35,381 nucleotides of DNA from JAOUEA01 sp041287635. GTDB lineage: Bacteria > Actinomycetota > UBA4738 > HRBIN12. The stretch's first letter is position 1. The number at the start of each line of letters is the position of its first letter. The DNA is taken from positions 1-35,381 of the forward strand of contig JBGGNG010000093.1 of the NCBI GenBank assembly GCA_041287635.1, in the 5' to 3' direction. Positions 1 to 7,606 of the stretch are shown here, piece by piece. The notes beneath the pieces were generated by a model, which was given only the letters and a program-made list of their open reading frames with translations, had not been told where the DNA came from and searched no databases. The translations under genes were made by a program, and so were the position numbers.

Positions 1-1
1 T

Positions 2-118
2 CAAGTCATCAACACGGGCACGGTCCCGTACACCCTGTACGTCACCTTCCCGAGGGTGCCTGTAGGTGCTTCTGCGAGGACCGACGAACCGAACCCGGGC
101 ACGTGTCCAGGTGTCTGA
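2..118 (+). CDS. C-terminal fragment of a protein, possibly a secreted cupin-domain protein (partial)
   Basis: An open frame enters from the left edge and ends at TGA 116-118, giving 38 residues that start QVINTGTVPYTLYVTFP and end in a Pro/Gly/Cys tail, PNPGTCPGV. The HQ-V-N-T-G type turn followed by a beta strand is common at the end of cupin barrels, and a similar R-x-D-x-P-x-P-G-x-C-P tail occurs in some actinobacterial cupins; this is from memory, not from a search. Codon use in the first half is GC-rich at third positions, as in true genes nearby. The start and most of the domain lie outside the window, so the assignment is tentative. Confidence 0.45.
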   Translation, partial: QVINTGTVPYTLYVTFPRVPVGASARTDEPNPGTCPGV

Positions 119-252
119 CGACCTGACCGAGTGACCCCCGGATAGCCATCGGTTGCGCGCCGGCTGAGTGTATGCCGACCGCATCCGGATGGTGGAGACG
201 AATCCCCATCGAGCGCGCCTGGGTGCTCGGCGACGCTGGCTCATGCCTGACG

Positions 253-328
253 TGGTAGTCCCAACGGGATTTGAACCCGTGTCTCCACCTTGAGAGGGTG
301 GTGTCCTAGGCCCCTAGACGATGGGACC
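253..328 (-). tRNA. tRNA-Glu (anticodon CUC), CCA encoded
   Basis: Read on the minus strand, a full cloverleaf folds: acceptor GGTCCCA pairs with TGGGACT (G1-U72 wobble), anticodon stem CCACC/GGTGG encloses loop CTCTCAA with anticodon CTC, and the T arm is ACGGG-TTCAAAT-CCCGT. Discriminator A73 is followed by an encoded CCA (253-255). It reads GAG codons. The gene stands alone between the cupin-like fragment and the DUF3618 gene. Confidence 0.97.
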
Positions 329-478
329 GAGTCGTTCTGACCTCGGTATTCAGTTCCGCCTCCGACAGTGCGAGCGCGTTCGTGGGCGAAGGCTCCCGCA
401 CGGCCAGACGCCACTTCAGCGGCCGCGCCAGTGTATCCAACCGTCCGTCGGACTCGCGGACCGGTGATGTTCGATCTC

Positions 479-745
479 TCAGCCTTCGTCGGGGGCACGC
501 GGCTCCGTGACGATGCGCACGACGACCTCGGTGGAGCGCGCCTTGGCCTCTTGGCTCGTCCGACGCTGCCGCAGCAGCCAGCTCCCGATGCCGGCGACGG
601 TCGAGGCGCCGACCACCGCTCCGACAGCCGTCCTCGTGCTGCGGATGCGACCGGGCAACCGAGTCTCGAGCTCGGCCAGGTCACGCTCGATCTGCGCCCT
701 CGTCTGCTCGATCTCGCTCACGACGCGATCTGCTGCTTCGCCCAT
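479..745 (-). CDS. DUF3618-family membrane-associated protein
   Basis: 88 residues. The N-terminal half (about 1-35) is a charged amphipathic helix with pattern IEQTRAQIERDLAELETRLP, typical of DUF3618, whose members start with an (I/L)E-x-T-R-x-x-L-x-x-D-(L/V)-x-x-L motif. A hydrophobic stretch at about residues 41-58 could span or anchor in the membrane, followed by a basic patch RQRR. The start ATG at 743-745 follows a strong ribosome site (AAGGAGG) and lies inside the end of the upstream DUF1469 gene (28-base overlap), so the two are translationally coupled. These two families often sit side by side in Actinobacteria. The molecular function is unknown; an envelope or stress role is only inference. 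Confidence 0.8.
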   Translation of the reverse strand: MGEAADRVVSEIEQTRAQIERDLAELETRLPGRIRSTRTAVGAVVGASTVAGIGSWLLRQRRTSQEAKARSTEVVVRIVTEPRAPDEG

Positions 746-1161
746 TCCAGATCCTCCTTCACCGACGCCTTGGTGCGCTCCACGCCGCTCGCCGTGCGCA
801 GCGACCTGCGTCCGACGAGGAAGGCGATGCCGCCGAGCACGAGGCACACCGCGGCCACGAGGAGCCGCGACGCCCACGCCGGCATCACGAGGTCGAGCGC
901 GGCGACACCGGCCGCCGCGAGGTAGACGACCACCAGCACGATGAACACGCCACCGAGCACGATGACGCCGATCCCGAACGCTCGCTCGGACAGCGCCTGG
1001 GTCACCTCGATCTTCGCGAGGGCGACCTCCTGACGGAACAGCTGGGTGATGCCGTCGACCACGCTGCGCACGATCTCCGAAATCGAACGGCGCTCGTTCG
1101 GCGAGCCGGTCGGAGCGCCGTCGGGCGGCACTCCTCCTCTCGCGTCGGGTTGGACGTCCAT
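718..1161 (-). CDS. Phage-holin-family (DUF1469) small integral membrane protein
   Basis: 147 residues. A polar N-terminus (about 1-28) leads to an amphipathic segment SEIVRSVVDGITQLFRQEVALAK in two parts, then two strong transmembrane helices near residues 62-87 and 92-115 and a charged C-terminal tail (RTKASVKEDLEWAKQQ). This is the usual plan of the DUF1469 / actinobacterial holin superfamily III, normally chromosomal and not tied to phage. ATG 1161 is preceded by GAGGAGGAGGG, a very strong ribosome site. The gene heads a two-gene unit with the DUF3618 protein. A large hairpin (1180-1236) lies just upstream and may act in its leader. Exact function unknown. Confidence 0.82.
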   Translation of the reverse strand: MDVQPDARGGVPPDGAPTGSPNERRSISEIVRSVVDGITQLFRQEVALAKIEVTQALSERAFGIGVIVLGGVFIVLVVVYLAAAGVAALDLVMPAWASRLLVAAVCLVLGGIAFLVGRRSLRTASGVERTKASVKEDLEWAKQQIAS

Positions 1162-1179
1162 GGTCCCTCCTCCTCATCG

Positions 1180-1236
1180 GCGAACTGAGTCCCTGCGGTG
1201 CTCGATGTCCCCGCACATCGTCGCAGGGGAGTTCGC
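1180..1236. other. Three-tier inverted repeat (57 nt hairpin) between regulator and DUF1469 gene
   Basis: Nested perfect arms: GCGAACT (1180-1186) with AGTTCGC (1230-1236), CCCTGCG (1191-1197) with CGCAGGG (1222-1228), and CGATGT (1203-1208) with ACATCG (1215-1220) around loop CCCCGC. Twenty base pairs form with small internal loops. On the minus strand it follows the DUF5937 regulator stop and ends about 18 nt before the DUF1469 start, so it could be a terminator, a 5'-leader structure, or an extruding DNA repeat. There is no U-run after it. Confidence 0.75.
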
Positions 1237-1264
1237 TACCCGCATCCGACGAGCGATCGAATGC

Positions 1265-2275
1265 TCAGCCGAGGAGGTCCAGCAACCGCTTGCCGCTGAC
1301 CGTCAGCTCCGAGTAGACCTCGCGGCCCTGACGTCTCGCGTCGACGACGCCGGCGCGCCGGAGCACGCCGAGCTGCTGGGAGACGGCGGCGGGCGTGAGG
1401 TGCAGCCGGTGTGCGAGCTCGCTCGTCGTCATCGGGACGCTCAACACGCGCAGGATGTCCGCGCGGGTTCCCCCGACCAGGTCGTCCATCGCACCGTCGC
1501 CGCGAACATCCTCCGGCTCGTCCCAGAGCTCGGCGATGCCACGGGGGGAGTAGGACAAGGTCGGCTGTAGGTCGTCGCCCATGAGGATCGCGATGCCCGG
1601 CCAGTCGAAGACGGCCGGGATCAACACGAGCCCGCGACCGCCTGGGTCGACGTCCTCACACATCTGCTTGTCGATCACGAGCGCATCGCCCGCCCATGAC
1701 AGCGACGGATGCAGGTCGGCGAAGAGCAGCTCGGCGCCGCCGAGCGCGAGCTGGCGGGCGCGGTACGTCACGTCTGCCTCGTGCAGGGCCCGGATGCGGG
1801 GCCAATGCTGCTCGATCGTCAGCTTCCAGTACTCGCGCATCTGCTCCACCAGCCTTCCCACGAACGGCGCGGGGTCCTCGAGGATCTCCTGCGTCATCGC
1901 GGCGGCCGGTGCCCCGCCGAGCGACCCGATCATGTGGGAGAGCTCGGCGCTGATGCGGGTGGGTTCGGTGCGGGCCACCTGCTCCAGCTCGTCCTCGAAC
2001 TGGGGGAACGGCGTTTCGGGGGCCGGCGTGAGGAAGTCGGGGATGTAGGGGTGCAAGGTCGGGGGGAGTCCCGGGGGCGGGACCATGGCGAAGAGGATCT
2101 CGAGGTCGCGGCCCTCGATCGCGGTCTTCGCCTCCTGCACCCACGGCAGATGCAACGCGTGCTTCGAGGGGTCGCGCATCGGCTTGTACAGGCTCATCCC
2201 GAGCTCCCAGATAGGGGAGAACGCGAACCGAGTCTCCGCCAGGTCGTCGCTCGAGAGGTGGATGCTGACCGCCAT
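1265..2275 (-). CDS. DUF5937-domain ArsR-type winged-helix transcriptional regulator
   Basis: 336 residues. The first ~250 residues match the layout of DUF5937 proteins: a start like SIHLSSDDLAETRFAFSPIWE and a mostly alpha/beta region of unknown ligand. The C-terminus (about 262-336) is an ArsR-like winged helix: GGTRADILRVL, then the recognition-helix region TPAAVSQQLGVLRRAGVV and wing RRQGREVY. Such proteins act as cytoplasmic DNA-binding repressors, usually of neighbouring genes; the natural signal is not known. ATG 2275 has no Shine-Dalgarno sequence, but a TAAGCT box lies 12 nt upstream, suggesting a very short leader. It is divergent from a 48-codon ORF, so the shared 106-nt region is a plausible target. 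No metal-binding Cys pair is obvious, which argues against a classic ArsR metal sensor. Confidence 0.85.
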   Translation of the reverse strand: MAVSIHLSSDDLAETRFAFSPIWELGMSLYKPMRDPSKHALHLPWVQEAKTAIEGRDLEILFAMVPPPGLPPTLHPYIPDFLTPAPETPFPQFEDELEQVARTEPTRISAELSHMIGSLGGAPAAAMTQEILEDPAPFVGRLVEQMREYWKLTIEQHWPRIRALHEADVTYRARQLALGGAELLFADLHPSLSWAGDALVIDKQMCEDVDPGGRGLVLIPAVFDWPGIAILMGDDLQPTLSYSPRGIAELWDEPEDVRGDGAMDDLVGGTRADILRVLSVPMTTSELAHRLHLTPAAVSQQLGVLRRAGVVDARRQGREVYSELTVSGKRLLDLLG

Positions 2276-2287
2276 CGCTTTCGGGTT

Positions 2288-2316
2288 AGCTTAAATGCTT
2301 TCATATGGGAAGGCAA
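2288..2316 (-). promoter_or_regulatory. Predicted promoter of the DUF5937 regulator
   Basis: On the minus strand TTGCCT (2316-2311) and TAAGCT (2293-2288) are separated by exactly 17 nt. The predicted transcription start would leave a leader of only about 6 nt before ATG 2275. Inferred from sequence alone. Confidence 0.5.
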
Positions 2317-2341
2317 GCCCCTATCCTGCGCCTTGAAACGT

Positions 2342-2357
2342 TGTAGCAAACGCTACA
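2342..2357. promoter_or_regulatory. Perfect palindrome TGTAGC-N4-GCTACA, candidate operator
   Basis: A 6-4-6 perfect inverted repeat stands 24 nt before the ATG of the 48-codon ORF and within the shared upstream region of the divergent regulator. TetR- and GntR-type repressors bind dyads of this size. A TTGAAA box (2333-2338) lies just upstream, so binding here would cover the -35/-10 spacer of the rightward promoter. The regulator is not identified. Confidence 0.5.
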
Positions 2358-2381
2358 GGGATCAGAGAAGGAGGTGCAGCG

Positions 2382-2528
2382 ATGATCTTCGGTTGGACCG
2401 ACGATCTGTTCCGTCACCGAGAGCGGGAGCTGCGGGACGCCAGCGAGCGCCTCCGCAGCGGACGGCGCCGCGTGCGCCGCGGGCGCGAGGGTGTCTCGCC
2501 CGAGCGCCGGCCGCGCCCCGTCCGGTGA
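2382..2528 (+). CDS. Small basic protein, 48 residues, hypothetical
   Basis: ATG 2382 follows GAAGGAGGT with 6-nt spacing, the best ribosome site in this part of the window, and the frame runs to TGA 2526-2528. The product starts MIFGWTDDLFRHRERELRD and continues into an Arg-rich tail (RSGRRRVRRGRE, then PERRPRPVR), with an estimated pI well above 11. No domain is recognised. The perfect ribosome site, the palindrome upstream and two hairpins downstream support a real transcription unit; the biased composition alone would not. It could be a nucleic-acid-binding micro-protein or a leader peptide, but nothing shows which. Confidence 0.55.
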   Translation: MIFGWTDDLFRHRERELRDASERLRSGRRRVRRGREGVSPERRPRPVR

Positions 2529-2597
2529 ACGTCCGGTGGTCCGGCTCCCCTCGCGCGCGAGCGCACCACTCTCAGGGGAACCGGGTCCTCCGGCACC

Positions 2598-2621
2598 GGC
2601 CGGCCCGGTTTCGGGTCGGCC
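2598..2621. terminator. Hairpin terminator between convergent genes (first of two)
   Basis: GGCCGGCCCG (2598-2607) pairs with CGGGTCGGCC (2612-2621): ten pairs with one G-U and a four-base loop GTTT. It lies between the 48-codon ORF and the converging icd gene. It lacks a U-tract, as is frequent in high-GC Actinobacteria. Confidence 0.6.
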
Positions 2622-2631
2622 ATGATCGGTG

Positions 2632-2668
2632 GGGCCGGGGCGAGTCGCTCACCACGACGCCCCGGCCC
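2632..2668. terminator. Hairpin terminator downstream of icd (second of two)
   Basis: GGGCCGGGGCG (2632-2642) is exactly complementary to CGCCCCGGCCC (2658-2668): an 11-bp stem with a 15-nt loop, 14 nt after the icd stop on the minus strand. No T-rich tail. Confidence 0.6.
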
Positions 2669-2682
2669 GGCCGTTCGCTCTA

Positions 2683-4143
2683 TCAGTTCTCGCCCTGGTC
2701 CCTCGTGAAGCCGAGCTCGCCGTCGAACTCCATCAGCTTCTCGATATGCATCCAGGTGTGCCGGCGCGAGATGCGAGCCAGCAGCTGGTGCACGTCCTCG
2801 TCCCACAGGTCCCCGGGGTTCTCCCGGATGATGAACCGGCACCGCCAGTGGTCCAGCGTGTCGGTGATCGCGCCGGTCGGGGGGTAGACCTTTGTGCCGC
2901 GGCTGGAGATCATCTTCAGCTCGAGCCGGGTGCCCTCGGCGAGCTCGGTGAGCGAGGCGCCGAGCTCTGAGGCCGTGAGCGGGGACTCCACGAACACGTC
3001 CAGGCCGACCACGTTGCGCTCGGTGGGCTTGACGTAGTCGGGGTCGGCCGAGAGCACCGGGAGCTCGAGCGGCTTGACCTCTCGCACGGTCCAGTTCTCG
3101 GTCTTCTTCCCCAGGTTGGCGATGATCGCCTCGGTGTAGGCCGTTGTCGGGGTGCCTCGGTCGTAGCCGAGGACGTCGCCGGTGAGCGTGCCCGACTCGA
3201 GCGTGACGAAGACCGCGTGCTCGATCGTGCTTGCCTGCTCGAACAGACCGAGGTAGCGCAGCATCAACACCGAGGACAGGATCATCGCCGTCGGGTTGAT
3301 CACGTCCTTGCCCGCGTACTTGGGTGCCGAGCCGTGCACCGCCTCGAAGATCGCGACGTCGTTGCCGATGTTGGCGCTCGGGGCGAAGCCCAGGCCCCCG
3401 ATCAGCGCCGAGGACAGGTCCGAGAGGATGTCGCCGTTCATGTTCGTCGTGACGATCACGTCGTACTGCTCGGGTCGCTTCACGAGCTGGTGCGCGGCGT
3501 TGTCGACGATCACGTGCCAGCTCTCGATGTCGGGGTAGTCCGGGGCCACCTGCTCGAAGACGCGTTTGAGCGTGCCCTCGGTGAACTTCATGATGTTGGC
3601 CTTCGTCGCGCACGCGACCGTGGGACGCCCCTCGCTGCGCGCGTACTCGAAGGCGAACCGAGCGATCTTCTCCGAGCCTTTGACCGAGATCAGCTTCAAC
3701 GCCTGGGCCACCCCGGGGGTCTGCATGTACTCGATCCCCGCGTAGAGGTCCTCGACGTTCTCGCGGATCATCACCATGTCGATGCCCCGGCCGGAGTAGG
3801 GGGTGGTGACCCCGGGCATCTCGCGCACGGGGCGCACGTTGGCATAGGTCTCGTAGAGCTTGCGCAGGGTGACGTTCGCGCTCTTCTCCCCGAAGCCGAC
3901 CGGGGTCTCGAGCGGCCCCTTCAGGCACACGCGGGTGCGAGCGATCGAATCCATCGTCTCCTGAGGCACGCCCGAGGCCACGCCCTTGGTGAAGACCTCC
4001 GCGCCGGCGGAGGCCTCTTCCCAGTCGATCGGGGTACCCGCGGCCTCGACGATCGCCTTCGCGGAGGCGACCACCTCCGGGCCGATGCCGTCGCCGGGGA
4101 TCAAGGTGACGGGGAAGCGGACGGGTACGTCGGTGTCGCTCAC
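2683..4143 (-). CDS. icd: NADP-dependent isocitrate dehydrogenase (Thermus-like, long form)
   Basis: 486 residues. It catalyses oxidative decarboxylation of isocitrate to 2-oxoglutarate in the TCA cycle (cytoplasm). Visible family features: GDGIGPE near residues 17-23; the substrate loop SANVTLRKLYETYANVRP; the dehydrogenase signature NMNGDILSDLSSALIGGLG; and HGSAPKYAGKD, where the Lys-Tyr pair matches the NADP-specific form (NAD enzymes usually have Asp-Ile there). About 140 residues beyond the core form a C-terminal extension like that of the Thermus enzyme. GTG 4141-4143 was chosen because GAGGAGG lies 5 nt upstream and homologous sequence starts here; an open extension to 4239 has no ribosome site. 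It is divergent from the phosphoesterase pair and ends at two hairpins. Confidence 0.95.
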   Translation of the reverse strand: MSDTDVPVRFPVTLIPGDGIGPEVVASAKAIVEAAGTPIDWEEASAGAEVFTKGVASGVPQETMDSIARTRVCLKGPLETPVGFGEKSANVTLRKLYETYANVRPVREMPGVTTPYSGRGIDMVMIRENVEDLYAGIEYMQTPGVAQALKLISVKGSEKIARFAFEYARSEGRPTVACATKANIMKFTEGTLKRVFEQVAPDYPDIESWHVIVDNAAHQLVKRPEQYDVIVTTNMNGDILSDLSSALIGGLGFAPSANIGNDVAIFEAVHGSAPKYAGKDVINPTAMILSSVLMLRYLGLFEQASTIEHAVFVTLESGTLTGDVLGYDRGTPTTAYTEAIIANLGKKTENWTVREVKPLELPVLSADPDYVKPTERNVVGLDVFVESPLTASELGASLTELAEGTRLELKMISSRGTKVYPPTGAITDTLDHWRCRFIIRENPGDLWDEDVHQLLARISRRHTWMHIEKLMEFDGELGFTRDQGEN

Positions 4144-4233
4144 GCGGGCCTCCTCGTGGTTCGGTGCGGGGGTCGAAGTCGGTCGCATGTCATCGTAGCG
4201 GCGCTCATGCGCCAGTCGCCGACGGGGACGGTC

Positions 4234-4239
4234 TAGCAT
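4234..4239 (+). promoter_or_regulatory. Predicted -10 box of first phosphoesterase gene
   Basis: TAGCAT ends 10 nt before ATG 4250, and there is no Shine-Dalgarno sequence. A nearly leaderless transcript is predicted. Sequence-only inference. Confidence 0.4.
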
Positions 4240-4249
4240 GGGCCGCTAG

Positions 4250-5887
4250 ATGCGTTCCCGTCGCGCCCTCGCCGTCGTCGCACTGCTCACGATCGCCGGC
4301 CTCGTCGCGATGGCATGCACGTCCGACGACGTGCCGACCACGTCGGCGACGTCGAGCGCCCCATCGGAGCCGCCCGACCCGTCCGCCACGGGCGCCGCGG
4401 AGCCCTCCGACTCGAACTGGATCGAGCCGACCGACGTGCTCGGTGCGCCGAGCCTCGTGAGCGAACCCGATCCGGCCCTCGCCCCGAAGGGGGTCGACAC
4501 GCAGCCGCTGCGGTCGCCGCCCGAGCTGCAGGCCGCGGCCGACCGCTCGCGACCGTTCGATCCTGCGGCCGGGATCATGAACCTCGATCACCTGGTCTTC
4601 ATCGTGCTCGAGAACCGGTCGTTCGATCACTACTTCGGCACGTTCCCCGGCGCCGACGGCATTCCTACGGACGCGAGCGGCCGGCCCAAGGTCTGCCTGC
4701 CCGACCCCGAGCAGGGCGGGTGCCACCGCCCGTACCACGACACGAACTTCATCGATCAGGGCGGCCCGCACGGCGAGGTCGGCAGCGAGATCTCGATCAA
4801 CGGCGGGGCGATGGACGGCTTCGTCGAGGCTCGGCGCGTGATCGGCAACGGGTGCGACAAGCACCCCGACGAGAAGCCCTGCCCGCAGGCCGTCGACGGT
4901 CCGCAGGGTCAACCCGACGTGATGGGCTACCACACGGCTAAGGAGCTCCCGATCTACTGGAAGTACGCCGAGACGTTCACGCTGCACGACCGCATGTTCG
5001 CGCCGACGGACTCGTGGACGCTGCCCGCTCACCTGTTCCTGATCTCGGCCTGGTCGGCCACCTGCAGCGACCTCGACGACCCGATGTCGTGCTCGTCGGA
5101 CCAGAAGTTCCCCGGCGGCATCTACGCCGACGAGCCTTCGAAGATCTGGGCGCCGAAGATGGGCGAGCCCCGGCCCTACGTGTGGGCTCCGATCACCTGG
5201 CTCCTCTACAAGGCCGGCGTGAGTTGGGGCTACTACGTCGGCGAGGGCACGTGCGTCGCCCCGCCGTGCGAGCACCTCGAGGGCATCCTCACTGCGCCCG
5301 TGCAGAATCCGCTGCCCGGGTTCACCGCGACGGCCGCGACCGGCCAGCTCGACAACATCAGGCCGAACACGGAGTTCATCCGCGACGCACGCAACGGCGA
5401 TCTGCCGAGCGTCTCGTGGTTCATGCCCGAGCAGGACAAGGGGGAGCATCCGCCCGACTCGATCGAGGTGGGCCAGGCCTACGTGGCCAGGGCGGTCAAC
5501 GCGATCATGGAGGGCCCCGAGGAGCAGTGGATGCGCACGGCGATCTTCCTCACCTGGGACGACTGGGGCGGCTTCTACGACCACGTGAAGCCGCCGGTGG
5601 TCGACGAGAACGGGTGGGGGCTACGGGTGCCGTCGATGGTGATCAGCCCGTGGGCGAAACCCGGCTTCATCGACTCCCAGACCCTCAGCTACGACGCCTA
5701 CCTGAAGCTGATCGAGGACCGCTTCCTCGGTGGGGAACGGCTCGACCCCGAGACCGACGGGTGGCCGGACTCACGGCCCACGGTGCGCGAAGAGGTGAAG
5801 CTGCTCGGCGACCTCGCCCTCGACTTCGACTTCACGCAGGAGCCGTTGCCACCGCTCGTGGTCGAACCCTGGCCGTTCCGGGGGTGA
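4250..5887 (+). CDS. Lipoprotein phosphoesterase of the phospholipase C / acid phosphatase family (copy 1)
   Basis: 545 residues. The N-terminus MRSRRALAVVALLTIAGL followed by VAMAC gives a lipoprotein signal with Cys23 as the lipidated residue, so the enzyme is probably anchored outside the cytoplasmic membrane after a Ser/Thr/Pro-rich linker (about 24-100). The catalytic domain begins NLDHLVFIVLENRSFDHYFGT (about 111-131); the ENRSFDHYFG block is the hallmark of the phosphoesterase family that includes bacterial non-haemolytic phospholipase C and Francisella AcpA, where Glu/Asn bind metal. A C-terminal WDDWGGFYDHV block carries further metal ligands. The substrate (phospholipid or phosphomonoester) cannot be told from sequence. 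A close paralogue follows 67 nt downstream. Confidence 0.88.
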   Translation: MRSRRALAVVALLTIAGLVAMACTSDDVPTTSATSSAPSEPPDPSATGAAEPSDSNWIEPTDVLGAPSLVSEPDPALAPKGVDTQPLRSPPELQAAADRSRPFDPAAGIMNLDHLVFIVLENRSFDHYFGTFPGADGIPTDASGRPKVCLPDPEQGGCHRPYHDTNFIDQGGPHGEVGSEISINGGAMDGFVEARRVIGNGCDKHPDEKPCPQAVDGPQGQPDVMGYHTAKELPIYWKYAETFTLHDRMFAPTDSWTLPAHLFLISAWSATCSDLDDPMSCSSDQKFPGGIYADEPSKIWAPKMGEPRPYVWAPITWLLYKAGVSWGYYVGEGTCVAPPCEHLEGILTAPVQNPLPGFTATAATGQLDNIRPNTEFIRDARNGDLPSVSWFMPEQDKGEHPPDSIEVGQAYVARAVNAIMEGPEEQWMRTAIFLTWDDWGGFYDHVKPPVVDENGWGLRVPSMVISPWAKPGFIDSQTLSYDAYLKLIEDRFLGGERLDPETDGWPDSRPTVREEVKLLGDLALDFDFTQEPLPPLVVEPWPFRG

Positions 5888-5942
5888 GCCGGCGCCTCGG
5901 GTCGATCGAGCCTGGTTGGTCGGCCGGACACCACTGGCAGGC

Positions 5943-5948
5943 TACGAT
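5943..5948 (+). promoter_or_regulatory. Predicted -10 box (leaderless) of second phosphoesterase gene
   Basis: TACGAT is followed by six bases and ATG 5955, the geometry of actinobacterial leaderless promoters. It suggests copy 2 can be transcribed separately from copy 1. Confidence 0.55.
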
Positions 5949-5954
5949 CGCGCG

Positions 5955-7592
5955 ATGGCTCGAGTGAGCGGCTCCCTGCTGCGCTGGCGACCGGCCGCCT
6001 TCCTGGTCGTGGTCGGCATCGTGGCGGTCGCGTGCGTCTCCGCGGATGCCGACCCGCCGGGCACGACCGCGAGCGCCCCCGGGTCACCGACGCCCGGACC
6101 CGCTCGCGCTCGGCCGGAGCCGACGGGCGAGGTCCCGCTTCCGTTCCTCGTGCCCGACCGCTTCCCGGTCGCTCCCGAGCGCGCCCCGATCGGGGTCGAC
6201 ACGCGTCCACTGCGGGATCCGCCGGAGTTGCAACCGGTGGCTGATCCCTTCCGTCCGTTCGACCCGGCGGCCGGCATCATGAACCTCGACCACCTCGTGT
6301 TCCTCGTGCAGGAGAACCGGTCGTTCGACCACTACTTCGGCACGTTCCCGAGGGCCGACGGCATCCCGATGGACGAGAGCGGCCGGCCGAGCGTCTGCGT
6401 GCCCGACCCCGCACGCGACATCTGCCACCGGCCCTACCACGACCGCAACCTATTCGACTCCGGTGGGCCTCACGGCGAGTTCGCGTCGCAGATCTCGATC
6501 GCCGGCGGACGCATGAACGGGTTCGTGCGCGCGTTCCACATCAAGGGCAACGGATGCGAGAAGGACCCGACGGTGCCCCCGTGCCCGAAGACGACGTCGG
6601 GGCCCGACGGGGCGCGCACGCCCGACCTGATGGGTTACCACACGGCCCGCGAGATCCCGAACTACTGGAAGTACGCCGAGACGTACACCCTGCACGACCG
6701 CATGTTCGCCCCGACCGACTCGTGGACGCTCCCGGCCCACCTCTTCCTGATCTCCGGGTGGTCCGCGAGATGCCCGGTGCCGGAGGATCCGATGGCCTGC
6801 GTCAGCGACCAGCGCAACCCCGGGAAGCGCCCCGGGCTCACGTCGAAGAACTGGACGCCGGATGCCGGCGAGCCCCTGCCCTACATCTGGGCCGACATCA
6901 CGTGGATGCTCTACAAGGCGGGCGTGTCGTGGGGCTACTTCGTCGGTCCGGGCAGCTGCGTCGTCGCGCCGTGTGAGGACTTCGAGGCGACCGAGACGCG
7001 CGCCGTGCAGAACCCGCTGCCCGGCTTCCGCACGGTCGACGTGACCGGCCAGCTCGACAACGTGCTCCCGAACACCGACTTCCTCGATGCGGCGCGCGAG
7101 GGCACCCTGCCGAGCGTCTCGTGGGTGATGCCCACCGAGGGGCGCGCCGAGCACCCGCCCCACTCGATCGCGGAGGGGCAGGCGTGGGTGACCGAGATCG
7201 TCAACGCCGTGATGCAGGGGCCCGAGGAGCAGTGGCTGCGGACCGCGATCTTCGTGACGTGGGACGACTGGGGCGGCTTCTACGACCACGTGCTGCCGCC
7301 CGTGATCGACGAGAACGGCTGGGGGTTGCGCGTGCCCTCGTTCGTTATCAGCCCCTGGGCGCGACCCGGCTATATCGACTCGCAGACGCTCAGCTACGAC
7401 GCCTACCTGAGGCTGATCGAGGATCGCTTCCTGGGCGGACAGCGCCTGGACCCGAAGACCGACGGGTGGCCCGACGCACGTCCGACCGTGCGCGAGAAGG
7501 TCGAGGCGCTCGGTGATCTCGCTCGCAGCTTCGACTTCTCGCAGGAGCCGCTGCCCCCGCTCGTGCTCGACCCCTACCCGGGCATCGGCTGA
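5955..7592 (+). CDS. Lipoprotein phosphoesterase of the phospholipase C / acid phosphatase family (copy 2)
   Basis: 545 residues, the same length as its upstream neighbour and very similar along the catalytic domain, so a tandem duplication is evident. A signal of the form FLVVVGIVAVAC places the lipidated Cys at residue 27, again followed by a Pro/Thr-rich linker. The domain keeps ENRSFDHYFGT, GGPHGE, the block YHTAREIPNYWKYAETYTL and WDDWGGFYDHV. The linkers have diverged freely while the enzyme domains have not, which suggests both copies are under selection. ATG 5955 is preferred over an in-frame ATG at 5916 because it gives a proper signal peptide and sits just after a -10 box. Extracellular phosphate or lipid scavenging is the likely role, by family knowledge only. 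Confidence 0.88.
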   Translation: MARVSGSLLRWRPAAFLVVVGIVAVACVSADADPPGTTASAPGSPTPGPARARPEPTGEVPLPFLVPDRFPVAPERAPIGVDTRPLRDPPELQPVADPFRPFDPAAGIMNLDHLVFLVQENRSFDHYFGTFPRADGIPMDESGRPSVCVPDPARDICHRPYHDRNLFDSGGPHGEFASQISIAGGRMNGFVRAFHIKGNGCEKDPTVPPCPKTTSGPDGARTPDLMGYHTAREIPNYWKYAETYTLHDRMFAPTDSWTLPAHLFLISGWSARCPVPEDPMACVSDQRNPGKRPGLTSKNWTPDAGEPLPYIWADITWMLYKAGVSWGYFVGPGSCVVAPCEDFEATETRAVQNPLPGFRTVDVTGQLDNVLPNTDFLDAAREGTLPSVSWVMPTEGRAEHPPHSIAEGQAWVTEIVNAVMQGPEEQWLRTAIFVTWDDWGGFYDHVLPPVIDENGWGLRVPSFVISPWARPGYIDSQTLSYDAYLRLIEDRFLGGQRLDPKTDGWPDARPTVREKVEALGDLARSFDFSQEPLPPLVLDPYPGIG

Positions 7593-7606
7593 GCGAGCGG
7601 CGCGAG

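Noticed and set aside
718..1161. Holin annotation as a sign of prophage
   Set aside because: DUF1469 proteins are common chromosomal membrane proteins in Actinobacteria; no phage gene, integrase or att repeat is present.
4199..4213. Short inverted repeat GGCGC-TCAT-GCGCC between icd and the first phosphoesterase
   Set aside because: Five GC-only pairs are expected often by chance in 70% GC sequence; no clear link to a promoter element.
5888..5954. The two phosphoesterase genes as one gene broken by a frameshift
   Set aside because: Each has its own signal peptide, full catalytic domain and stop; they are paralogues, not halves.
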